This document shows, piece by piece, positions 51,919-58,065 of a DNA stretch of 58,065 nt. Below the pieces are notes generated by a model. That model worked only from the letters and a program-made list of their open reading frames with translations, searched no databases and had not been told where the DNA came from. Made by a program: the position numbers and the translations under genes. This stretch comes from Candidatus Acetothermia bacterium (GTDB lineage Bacteria > Bipolaricaulota > Bipolaricaulia > RBG-16-55-9 > JANLFV01). The stretch lies in NCBI GenBank assembly GCA_024653345.1, contig JANLFV010000009.1:1-58065 (forward strand), in the 5' to 3' direction. Numbering within the stretch: the stretch's first letter is position 1; every line of letters starts with the position of its first letter.

Positions 51919-52548
51919 TCACTTCACCGGGTAGGGATTCCCTTTGATGAAGGTGGCCAGGGTTTGTTCGAATAGAATGTCGCCTGCGGAGTTGCGGATG
52001 ACACGCAAAGGATGGACTGTTCCCTTCGCATCGCCTTCCCGAGAGAGTATGAATTCTTCAGTCTTCGCCGGATCTTCAGCCAATGGCCGCTGGCGGCGCA
52101 GCTCGCTGATGCCCCAATCCAGATTATTTATGTCTCCCATGATCTTGTCTAGCGTCAGGCGCGGCTCCTCCTCACTAATCTCAATCTCATACTTATCAAT
52201 CAAGCCTCCCGCACTCAGCGGCCCCCGATAGACGCCCATCCCACAGTCTTCTTCATCGTAGGGGAAATACTTCTTTAAGGCACCTCCGAATTCGGTCCCA
52301 CTATAATCGCCCTCAATGCCTTTCTGATACCGTGGATCGCTGCCCAAGCCTTGCTGCAGGACTTCCAAGTTGAAGATGCCTGCAAGGACCAACGGCGTCT
52401 CGGTAGAGTCTAGGTAAATGAACTCATCAAAGGGCAGGCTGTGCAGGAGGTGTATCCCCTCCAGCTAGAGCCCGGAGTCTGCGACGGCTGAAGCGAGTAG
52501 GAGCCCAACGATGGCCAAACCGATGCCCGCAAGCGCAATCCTCTTCAT
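51919..52548 (-). pseudogene. Secreted protein gene with in-frame TAG
   Basis: The ATG at 52548 (GGAGGG upstream) starts a good signal peptide (KRIALAGIGLAIVGLLLASAVA). A TAG at codon 28 (52467-52465) interrupts the frame just after the expected cleavage site. The same frame then stays open for a further 181 codons of normal-looking sequence (LHSLPFDEFIYLDSTETPLV ... ATFIKGNPYPVK) to 51919. There is no frameshift or other decay, and a good promoter stands upstream. I do not recognise the family. The region is visibly less GC-rich than its neighbours, which hints at foreign origin. The ~100 bases after its stop hold nothing I can support. Confidence 0.6.
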
Positions 52549-52567
52549 CTTCCCTCCATTTGCTTAA

Positions 52568-52596
52568 GCTATACACCCCAAGCGCCGGTCCGTCAA
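52568..52596 (-). promoter_or_regulatory. Promoter of the TAG-interrupted secreted gene
   Basis: Minus strand TTGACG (52596-52591), 17-base spacer, TATAGC (52573-52568); start near 52561, leader about 12 nt. Confidence 0.6.
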
Positions 52597-52608
52597 GACC
52601 TCGATGGC

Positions 52609-54987
52609 TCAACTCACCAGCAGCCTCTGCGGCAGGGCCAAGCGGAGGACCTCATCGACGGACTCGACGAACTCGAACTGGAGGTCCTGCTTGACATTCG
52701 CCGCGACCTCCTCGAGGTCCACCTCGTTCCGCTTGGGGAGGATGACCCGCTTCAGCCCGACCCGGTGGGCCGCGAGGACCTTCTCCCGGATCCCGCCGAC
52801 GGGTAGGACCCGCCCGCGGAGGGTGATTTCGCCGGTCATCGCCAGGTCTGGCCGCACGGGGGTGTTGGTGAGCAAGGAGGCCAGGGCCGTGGCGATGGTG
52901 ACCCCCGCGGAGGGGCCGTCCTTGGGGATCGCCCCGGAGGGGACATGGATGTGGATGTCGTTCTCCAGGAAGACCTTGGCCTCGATCCCCAGCTCCTCGG
53001 CCTTCGAGCGGATGTAAGAGAGGGCTGCCTGGGCCGACTCCTTCATCACCTCCCCCAGCTTGCCGGTCAGGATCAGGTTCCCCTTCCCGGGCATCTTCGT
53101 GGCCTCGATGAAGACGATGTCCCCTCCCACGGGGGTCCAGACCAGCCCGATCGCCACCCCGCTCCGCTCGGTCCGCTCCGCCGCCTCGGGGAAGAACCTT
53201 GCGGGCCCGAGGAGCTTCCCCACCTCCTCCGCGGAGACATCGAGGCTCTCCAACTCCCCGGCGGCGATCTTGGCCGCGACCTTCCGGCAGACATTGGCGA
53301 TCTCCCGCTCCAGGTTCCTAACCCCCGCCTCGCGGGTGTATTCCCGGACGATCCGCTGCAGGGCGCCGTCGCTGAACTCGAGCTGCCCCTCCTTCAGGCC
53401 GTGCTCGCGGACTTGCTTGGGGATCAGATACCTCTTGGCGATCTGGAGCTTCTCCTCCTCGCTGTAGCCCGGGAGTTCGAGAACCTCCATCCGGTCGAGC
53501 AGCGCCGGCGGGATGGTGTCCAGGATGTTGGCGGTGGTGATGAACATCACCTTCGAGAGGTCGAACGGCTGGTCGAGGTAGTGGTCCATGAACCTGCTAT
53601 TTTGCTCGGGGTCGAGGACCTCGAGGAGGGCCGCGGCCGGATCCCCGCGAAAGTCCCGCCCGAGCTTGTCAATCTCGTCCATCATGAAGACGGGGTTCTT
53701 CGAGCCGGCCCTTCTTATCCCCTGGATGATCCGGCCCGGCAGGGCCCCGATGTAGGTCCGGCGATGGCCGCGGATCTCCGCCTCGTCCCCGACGCCGCCG
53801 AGCGAGATCCGGACGAACTTCCGCCCCAAGGCCCGGGCGATCGACTGCCCGAGGGAGGTCTTCCCCACGCCCGGCGGGCCGACGAAGCAGAGGATCGGGC
53901 CCTTCATCTGCCCGCGGAGCTTGAGGACCGCGAGATACTCTAAGATCCGCTCCTTGACCTTCTCCAGGTCGTAGTGGTCCTCGTCCAAGACCTGCTTGGC
54001 TCGGGCGATCTCGAGGTTGTCCTCCGTCACCACCGCCCAGGGGAGGGCAGTGAGCCACTCGAGGTAGGTCCGGGCCACGGTGTATTCCGCGGAGGAGGGA
54101 TGGATCTCAGCCAGCCTCTCCAGCTCCCGCTTCGCCTCCTCCTCGACCTCGGGAGGGAGCTGGGCCTGCTCGATCTTCTCAGCCAGCTCCTTGATCTCCG
54201 GGCGCTCGTCCTCCCCCAGCTCGCGCCGGATCGCGGCCAACTGCTCGCGGAGGTAGCGCTCGCGCATCGTCTTGTCGATCTCGCTCTTCACCTCGGACTG
54301 GATCTTCGAGCCCAGCTCGAGGATCTCGATCCGCTCCTCCAGAAGGCGCAGCAGCAGCCGGAGCCGCTCCTTGACATTCAAGGTCTCCAACAGCTTCTGC
54401 CGGCTGGGGAAGGGGATCTCGAGGTTCGCCGCCACGAAGTCCGCCAGCTGCCCGGAGTCGTTCACATTCACCACTGCCATCTGGAGATAGGCCTGGAGCT
54501 GGGGCGAGAGCTGGACGATCTTCTGGAAGCTCTGGCTCACCTGCTGGACGAGCGCCTCGGTCTCCTTGTCCGGCTCGAGGACCGACTCGAGCGGCTCGAT
54601 TGTCCCGAGCAGATAGGGCTCCTCCTGGAGGAAGGCCCGGACGCGGAAGCGGGCGAGCCCCTGGACGAGGAGGAGGACCGTCCCGTCGGGCTGCTTCAGC
54701 ATCCGCACGATCTTGCAGATTGTCCCGACCTGATAGAGCGCGTCCGGCCCGGGCTCCTCGACATGGGTGTCCTGCTGGGCCAGGGCCCCGAAGAGCTTGT
54801 CGGTCGAGGCCACCTCGTCGACGAGCCGGACCGAGCGCGGTCGGGCGACAGTGAGCGGCACGACGGCGAAGGGGAAGATGACCGTGCTCCGGATGGCCAT
54901 GATCGGCAGCTGCGGCGGGAAGCCCTCCCGCTTCACCTCGACCAGGAGGCGCTCCTCCTCGCCCTGCTCCTCTTCCCGCTCTTTCAT
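52609..54987 (-). CDS. lon: ATP-dependent protease La
   Basis: Cytosolic AAA+ serine protease, 792 aa, complete. The N-terminal substrate domain begins LPIMAIRSTVIFPFAVVPLTVARPRS. AAA+ domain: Walker A GPPGVGKTSLGQSIARALGRKFVRISLGGVGDEAEIRGHRRTYIGALPG and Walker B VFMMDEIDKLG. Protease domain: catalytic Ser in PKDGPSAGVTIATAL and Lys in RVLPVGGIREKVLAA. Its ATG overlaps the hsp20 stop by 4 bases, forming a heat-shock/quality-control pair. Confidence 0.98.
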   Translation of the reverse strand: MKEREEEQGEEERLLVEVKREGFPPQLPIMAIRSTVIFPFAVVPLTVARPRSVRLVDEVASTDKLFGALAQQDTHVEEPGPDALYQVGTICKIVRMLKQPDGTVLLLVQGLARFRVRAFLQEEPYLLGTIEPLESVLEPDKETEALVQQVSQSFQKIVQLSPQLQAYLQMAVVNVNDSGQLADFVAANLEIPFPSRQKLLETLNVKERLRLLLRLLEERIEILELGSKIQSEVKSEIDKTMRERYLREQLAAIRRELGEDERPEIKELAEKIEQAQLPPEVEEEAKRELERLAEIHPSSAEYTVARTYLEWLTALPWAVVTEDNLEIARAKQVLDEDHYDLEKVKERILEYLAVLKLRGQMKGPILCFVGPPGVGKTSLGQSIARALGRKFVRISLGGVGDEAEIRGHRRTYIGALPGRIIQGIRRAGSKNPVFMMDEIDKLGRDFRGDPAAALLEVLDPEQNSRFMDHYLDQPFDLSKVMFITTANILDTIPPALLDRMEVLELPGYSEEEKLQIAKRYLIPKQVREHGLKEGQLEFSDGALQRIVREYTREAGVRNLEREIANVCRKVAAKIAAGELESLDVSAEEVGKLLGPARFFPEAAERTERSGVAIGLVWTPVGGDIVFIEATKMPGKGNLILTGKLGEVMKESAQAALSYIRSKAEELGIEAKVFLENDIHIHVPSGAIPKDGPSAGVTIATALASLLTNTPVRPDLAMTGEITLRGRVLPVGGIREKVLAAHRVGLKRVILPKRNEVDLEEVAANVKQDLQFEFVESVDEVLRLALPQRLLVS

Positions 54988-55343
54988 CGCTTGGGCAACA
55001 CCACCTTCAGCAGCCCCTGGCGGTATTGAGCCTTGATCTTGTCCTTGGCGATCGGGCCGGGGAAACAGATCGCCCGCTGGAATAGGCCGTGTCTGATCTC
55101 CATCTGATGGTAGCGGACACGAGAGGCCTCCAGCTCATTCCTTCGCTCCCCGCGGATCGTCAGTATCCCTTCCATGAAGCTGATCCTGATCTCCTCGCGC
55201 TCCATCCCCGGAAGCTCCATGCGCACGATGAACTCCTCTTCAGTCTCATAGACATCGGTCGGAGGAAGCCAGTCCGGCTTCGGGCCGAAGGAGCCTTGCA
55301 GCCCGATCTCCTGCTGCAGCGAGAAGACATACCTCGATCCCAT
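54984..55343 (-). CDS. Small heat shock protein Hsp20
   Basis: Alpha-crystallin domain holdase chaperone, 119 aa. WLPPTDVYETEEEFIVRMELPGMEREEIRISFMEGILTIRGERR is the core, and the end FQRAICFPGPIAKDKIKAQYRQGLLKVVLPKR carries the conserved GLL..LPK motif. I chose the ATG at 55343 because the predicted transcription start (about 55356) lies downstream of the in-frame ATG at 55364. Operon with lon. Confidence 0.93.
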   Translation of the reverse strand: MGSRYVFSLQQEIGLQGSFGPKPDWLPPTDVYETEEEFIVRMELPGMEREEIRISFMEGILTIRGERRNELEASRVRYHQMEIRHGLFQRAICFPGPIAKDKIKAQYRQGLLKVVLPKR

Positions 55344-55362
55344 TGCCTCGTCTCTCGGATTC

Positions 55363-55391
55363 ATTCTACATACCAGGGCTTTGCTCGGCAA
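55363..55391 (-). promoter_or_regulatory. Promoter of hsp20-lon
   Basis: Minus strand TTGCCG (55391-55386), 17-base spacer, TAGAAT (55368-55363), leader about 13 nt. No CIRCE-type inverted repeat seen. Confidence 0.5.
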
Positions 55392-55483
55392 CCGGGCTCG
55401 GCTTCCGCGCCTGGTCCGGCCGGGAAGCCAGGCAGAATCGGCCGTGGGGCGCTTGGAATGTGAGCGTGCGAACTCGAGCGGGC

Positions 55484-55876
55484 CTACCGCGGGGCCTGGG
55501 AGAAGAGCGTGGCGAAGATCTGTTGGATGATCTTCTCCCAACGCGCCGTATCGATCTTGATCAGGGTGAGCTCGTTGCTCTCCCAGCGGTATTGCTCTAG
55601 CCCTTCGACCCGCCGGAGCCGGGCCTCAATCTGGGCCCTGAAGCTCTCGTCGAAGTTGAGACCGGCATTCAGGATCCCGATGACATCGTCGTTCTTGTAG
55701 CGCTTGACCAGCACATCGGTCCCCTCATAGGGGACCTTCACGAGGATCTCGCCGTCCATGCCGAACCCCAACTGGTCGTAGCTCTGGGACCGGCCGAACT
55801 TCATTCCCCCTAGAAAAGCGAGGAGGAGCAGAACCGCGATCGCTCCCACGCTCAAGAAAAGCCTGTTCATCTCCAT
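55484..55876 (-). CDS. Hypothetical membrane-anchored protein, 130 aa
   Basis: N-terminal hydrophobic segment (FLSVGAIAVLLLLAFLGGM) then a ~105-residue soluble domain with DGEILVKVPYEGTDVLVKRYKND near the start and a Glu/Arg-rich second half. It is probably held in the membrane with the domain outside. No family recognised. GAGGGGAG lies before the ATG (a second ATG at 55870 is possible). Own strong promoter; the stop is about 90 bases before the hsp20 promoter. Confidence 0.65.
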   Translation of the reverse strand: MEMNRLFLSVGAIAVLLLLAFLGGMKFGRSQSYDQLGFGMDGEILVKVPYEGTDVLVKRYKNDDVIGILNAGLNFDESFRAQIEARLRRVEGLEQYRWESNELTLIKIDTARWEKIIQQIFATLFSQAPR

Positions 55877-55897
55877 CTCCCCTCTCGTCTCGCCCCA

Positions 55898-55925
55898 ATT
55901 ATATCGCCTCCGCCGGGGGAGTCAA
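55898..55925 (-). promoter_or_regulatory. Promoter of the 130-aa membrane protein gene
   Basis: Minus strand TTGACT (55925-55920), 16-base spacer, TATAAT (55903-55898); leader about 15 nt. Confidence 0.7.
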
Positions 55926-55951
55926 GCTCGACCTGAACATGGCCTGCGGGC

Positions 55952-55980
55952 TTGCACTTTGAGCTCGCCCCGGGTTAAAT
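55952..55980 (+). promoter_or_regulatory. Promoter of prfA, near-leaderless
   Basis: TTGCAC (55952-55957), 17-base spacer, TTAAAT (55975-55980). Start near 55987, 3 nt before the ATG at 55990. Confidence 0.5.
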
Positions 55981-55989
55981 AGTGCCGGC

Positions 55990-57066
55990 ATGGGCATCCT
56001 GGAGAGGCTGGCCGAGGCTGAGGAAGAGCTCCGCGCCCTAGAAGCCGAGCTGGGGAACACGGCCCTGGCTGGGACGCGTCGCTATGCCGAGCTCTCGCAA
56101 CGCTATGCTCGGCTGCGCGAGCTGGTCGATCATTATACCCGGCTGAAGGCGTTGGAGAGGGAGATGGCGGAGGCCGAGGAGATGCTCGCGACGGAGGCAG
56201 ATCCAGAGCTCCGGGAGCTGATTGCCGAGGAGCTCCGGGAGTATCGGGAGCGGCACGAGCGCCTCCAGGAGGAGATCCAGGCCCTGCTAGTGCCCGAGGA
56301 TGCCCGGGACCTGCGGAACGCGATCGTCGAGATCCGGGCCGGTGCGGGAGGCGAGGAGTCGGCCCTCTTCGCCGCCGACCTCTTCCGCATGTATCAGAAG
56401 TATGCCGAGAGGAAGGGGCTGAAGATCGATGTGATGGACTCTCATCCCACGCCGCTTCTCGGGTTCAAGAGCATCATCTTCGCCGTCGAGGGCCGGGGGG
56501 CCTATGGCCTATTCAAGTTCGAGAGCGGGGTCCATCGCGTCCAGCGGGTCCCGGTGACCGAGGCCTCAGGGCGGATCCATACCTCGACCGCCTCCGTGGC
56601 CGTCCTCCCCGAGACCGAGGAGGTCGAGCTGGAGATCGATGAGGAGGAGCTGGAGATCGAGACGTTCCGCTCCTCCGGCCCGGGGGGCCAACATGCCAAC
56701 CGGACCGAGTCGGCCGTCCGGATCACGCATAAGCCGACCGGGCTGGTCGTGACCTGTCAGGACGCCCGCTCCCAGCACAAGAACAAGGAGAAGGCCCTCA
56801 AGATCCTCCGCGCCCGGCTCAAGGAGCGGCTGGAGGAGGAGAAGGCCGAGGAGCTCACCTCCGAGCGGCGGTCCCAGATCGGCCGAGCGATGCGGAGCGA
56901 GAAGGTCCGGACCTACAACTTCCCCCAGAATCGGGTGACCGACCACCGGATCGACCTCACCCTCTACCAGCTCGAGGAGATCCTAGCGGGGGACCTCGAC
57001 CCGCTCGTCTCTGCACTCGCCAAGGCCGAGCGGGAGGAGCGGCTGGCGGCCGTCCTGGCCCGCTGA
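55990..57066 (+). CDS. prfA: Peptide chain release factor 1
   Basis: Recognises UAA/UAG stop codons, 358 aa. The N-terminal helical domain is followed by VEIRAGAGGEESALFAADLFRMYQKYAERKG and the catalytic GGQ loop SGPGGQHANRTESAVRITHKPTGLVV. The end TYNFPQNRVTDHRIDLTLYQLEEILAGDLDPLV is typical of RF1. The residue before GGQ is Pro (usually Ala), and Val-Asn after it is Ala-Asn, small departures. I assign RF1, not RF2, from length and the C-terminal pattern. It converges on the S74 gene with 4 bases between. Confidence 0.93.
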   Translation: MGILERLAEAEEELRALEAELGNTALAGTRRYAELSQRYARLRELVDHYTRLKALEREMAEAEEMLATEADPELRELIAEELREYRERHERLQEEIQALLVPEDARDLRNAIVEIRAGAGGEESALFAADLFRMYQKYAERKGLKIDVMDSHPTPLLGFKSIIFAVEGRGAYGLFKFESGVHRVQRVPVTEASGRIHTSTASVAVLPETEEVELEIDEEELEIETFRSSGPGGQHANRTESAVRITHKPTGLVVTCQDARSQHKNKEKALKILRARLKERLEEEKAEELTSERRSQIGRAMRSEKVRTYNFPQNRVTDHRIDLTLYQLEEILAGDLDPLVSALAKAEREERLAAVLAR

Positions 57067-57070
57067 GCCG

Positions 57071-58065
57071 TCACTCCTGGCTCGCGCGCGTCAGCGCCTC
57101 CACCTCCTGCTCTACCTTCGCCAGCCGCTCGAGGAGCGCTCCTACTTGCTCCTGCAAGGTGGCGTTCGAGGCGCGTAACTCCTCCAGTTCCCGGCTCAAT
57201 TGCGCGAGCTGCTCGTCCTTCTCCAGACTGAGCTGGTAGAGGGCCTGGATGGAGATGAGCGCGATCCCATCAGCGTCACCGCTGTTGATGTAGCGCTCGC
57301 TCTCCCCCAGGCCGAAGGCGGCGTAGAAGTCCTGGGCCATCGGCCCGATGTGCCGGATCGAGGGGTCCTGGGACCTCATGTTCCACTCGCTGATCGGGAT
57401 CTGGCTCAGCCGCTCGAGGATCAGCCGCCCGTCGACGGGACTGAAGTTCTCCTTCAGCTCGCGGTCGCTGATCGCGGACCAGGCGTTCGAGCCCGGCGCG
57501 AGATAGACCCCGGCCGTGGGGTTCCCTGCCCCGTCGATCGCCGAGACGAACCGGACTCCGCCCGTGGCCCGGGCGCTGAACTCGTTGGCCGCGGTAGAGG
57601 AGAAGCTCAGAGCGTTCGAATCGGCCCAGACAAAAGTCCCATTATGGTTGGCATTAGCATGGAAGCCTGCGGCAAAACTATACCACCCTCCGGCAGTATT
57701 AGAGGCGCCGCCGCAAGCCGTGGAGTCCACGCCGCTGGCGGTGTTATCCTGCCCGCCGCAGATCGTGGCCCCGATGCCGCTCGCAAGGTTGCCCATGCCG
57801 CCGCTGACTGTGCCCAGATCCGCGGTCACTTCGTTATAGCAGGGGGGTGAGATACAGGTGGTGGCCCCGCCGCCGGCGATCGTCGCGCCTACGACCCCTG
57901 CACCGACCTTGTTACTCCTCAGGCCGCCGATGACGTTGGGGGAGGAGCCTGGCTCGAGGCGGAAGGCTCTCTGATTGTTCACCCTGATCTCTAGAGCGAC
58001 ATTGTCCGTAGTGCCGAGGAAGTTGGTGGTTGGGTCGGTGCCGGCATTACCGGTGAGCGACCAGG
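57071..58065 (-). CDS. Surface protein with head repeats and C-terminal peptidase S74 chaperone domain (5' end outside window)
   Basis: The frame is open to the window edge (WSLTGNAGTDPTTNFLGTTDN upstream), so this is a C-terminal part of at least 331 residues; the GTG at 57982 is internal. Gly/Ala/Ser repeats (SGGMGNLASG, CGGQDNTASG, CGGASNTAGG) resemble trimeric-adhesin head repeats. The S74 domain starts at AISDRELKENF, with Ser and Lys five residues apart as in the self-cleaving endosialidase tailspike chaperone, then HIGPMAQDFYAAFG. The end is a coiled coil (LEKDEQLAQLSRELEELRASNATLQEQVGALLERL). By family it forms a trimer and cuts itself before the Ser to release the chaperone. Confidence 0.85.
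   Translation of the reverse strand, partial: WSLTGNAGTDPTTNFLGTTDNVALEIRVNNQRAFRLEPGSSPNVIGGLRSNKVGAGVVGATIAGGGATTCISPPCYNEVTADLGTVSGGMGNLASGIGATICGGQDNTASGVDSTACGGASNTAGGWYSFAAGFHANANHNGTFVWADSNALSFSSTAANEFSARATGGVRFVSAIDGAGNPTAGVYLAPGSNAWSAISDRELKENFSPVDGRLILERLSQIPISEWNMRSQDPSIRHIGPMAQDFYAAFGLGESERYINSGDADGIALISIQALYQLSLEKDEQLAQLSRELEELRASNATLQEQVGALLERLAKVEQEVEALTRASQE

Noticed and set aside
52427-52612. 61-residue minus-strand frame overlapping the signal-peptide gene
   Set aside because: Out of frame with the signal peptide, no ribosome-binding site, low-complexity composition.

Overview
This is about 58 kb of a compact, high-GC bacterial chromosome with almost no intergenic space. 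Bacterial markers are ribosome recycling factor, release factor 1, FtsY, ArgS, Lon and alanine racemase. The rest is a mix typical of deep-branching, probably thermophilic and fermentative lineages: a V/A-type ATPase operon, split transketolase, PPDK-based glycolysis, SpoVS, Asp23, RtcB with archease, and an archaeal-style pyrBI pair. I see no rRNA or other phylogenetic anchor. Candidatus Bipolaricaulota (Acetothermia/OP1) is my tentative guess from gene content only; Thermotogota, Chloroflexota or another phylum remain possible.

Layout. 1-4.8 kb: a small unknown gene, TrkA/TrkH potassium uptake, a Nudix hydrolase, then a scar where the 5' part of a polyprenyl synthetase gene abuts the 3' end of a sensor-kinase gene, followed by an intact NarL-type response regulator. 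4.7-15.3 kb (minus): one operon, frr-atpG/H-I-K-E-C-F-A-B-D, ending in a Clp1/Grc3-like polynucleotide kinase. 15.3-19.4 kb: CCA/polyA nucleotidyltransferase, a secreted protein with an EF-hand-like loop, alanine racemase and a DUF192 protein. 19.9-31.9 kb (minus): a run of eleven genes, dtd, polyprenyl synthetase, spoVS, argS, ftsY, both transketolase halves, fba, pfk, gap and ppdK, forming a nearly complete lower glycolysis and pentose-phosphate block. 31.9-33.8 kb: a second prenyl synthetase, an Asp23 protein, an RNase H-like protein and a CAT-anticodon tRNA. 33.8-47.3 kb: two oligopeptide-type ABC transporters, the first only a permease pair, separated by secreted beta-propeller proteins and an anti-sigma-like pair. 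47.4-51.3 kb (minus): pyrB-pyrI-thpR-archease-rtcB. 51.4-52.6 kb: a degenerate or recoded stretch of small membrane and secreted genes, two of them carrying one internal stop each. 52.6-58 kb: hsp20-lon, prfA, and the C-terminal part of a surface protein with a peptidase S74 chaperone domain.

How it works together. K+ uptake and a rotary ATPase whose proteolipid keeps the Na+ ligands known from Enterococcus hirae suggest ion-based energetics. Glycolysis appears to run through PFK and PPDK, possibly PPi-linked. Peptide or sugar import feeds it. An RNA-end-repair set (RtcB, archease, 2'-5' ligase/cyclic phosphodiesterase, RNA 5'-kinase-like) is spread over two operons.

The strongest structural signal is regulatory. 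At least nine genes have good -35/-10 elements placed so that the predicted transcript starts 0-5 nt before the start codon. Two divergent gene pairs also appear to share one -35 hexamer. All promoter calls are my reading by eye.
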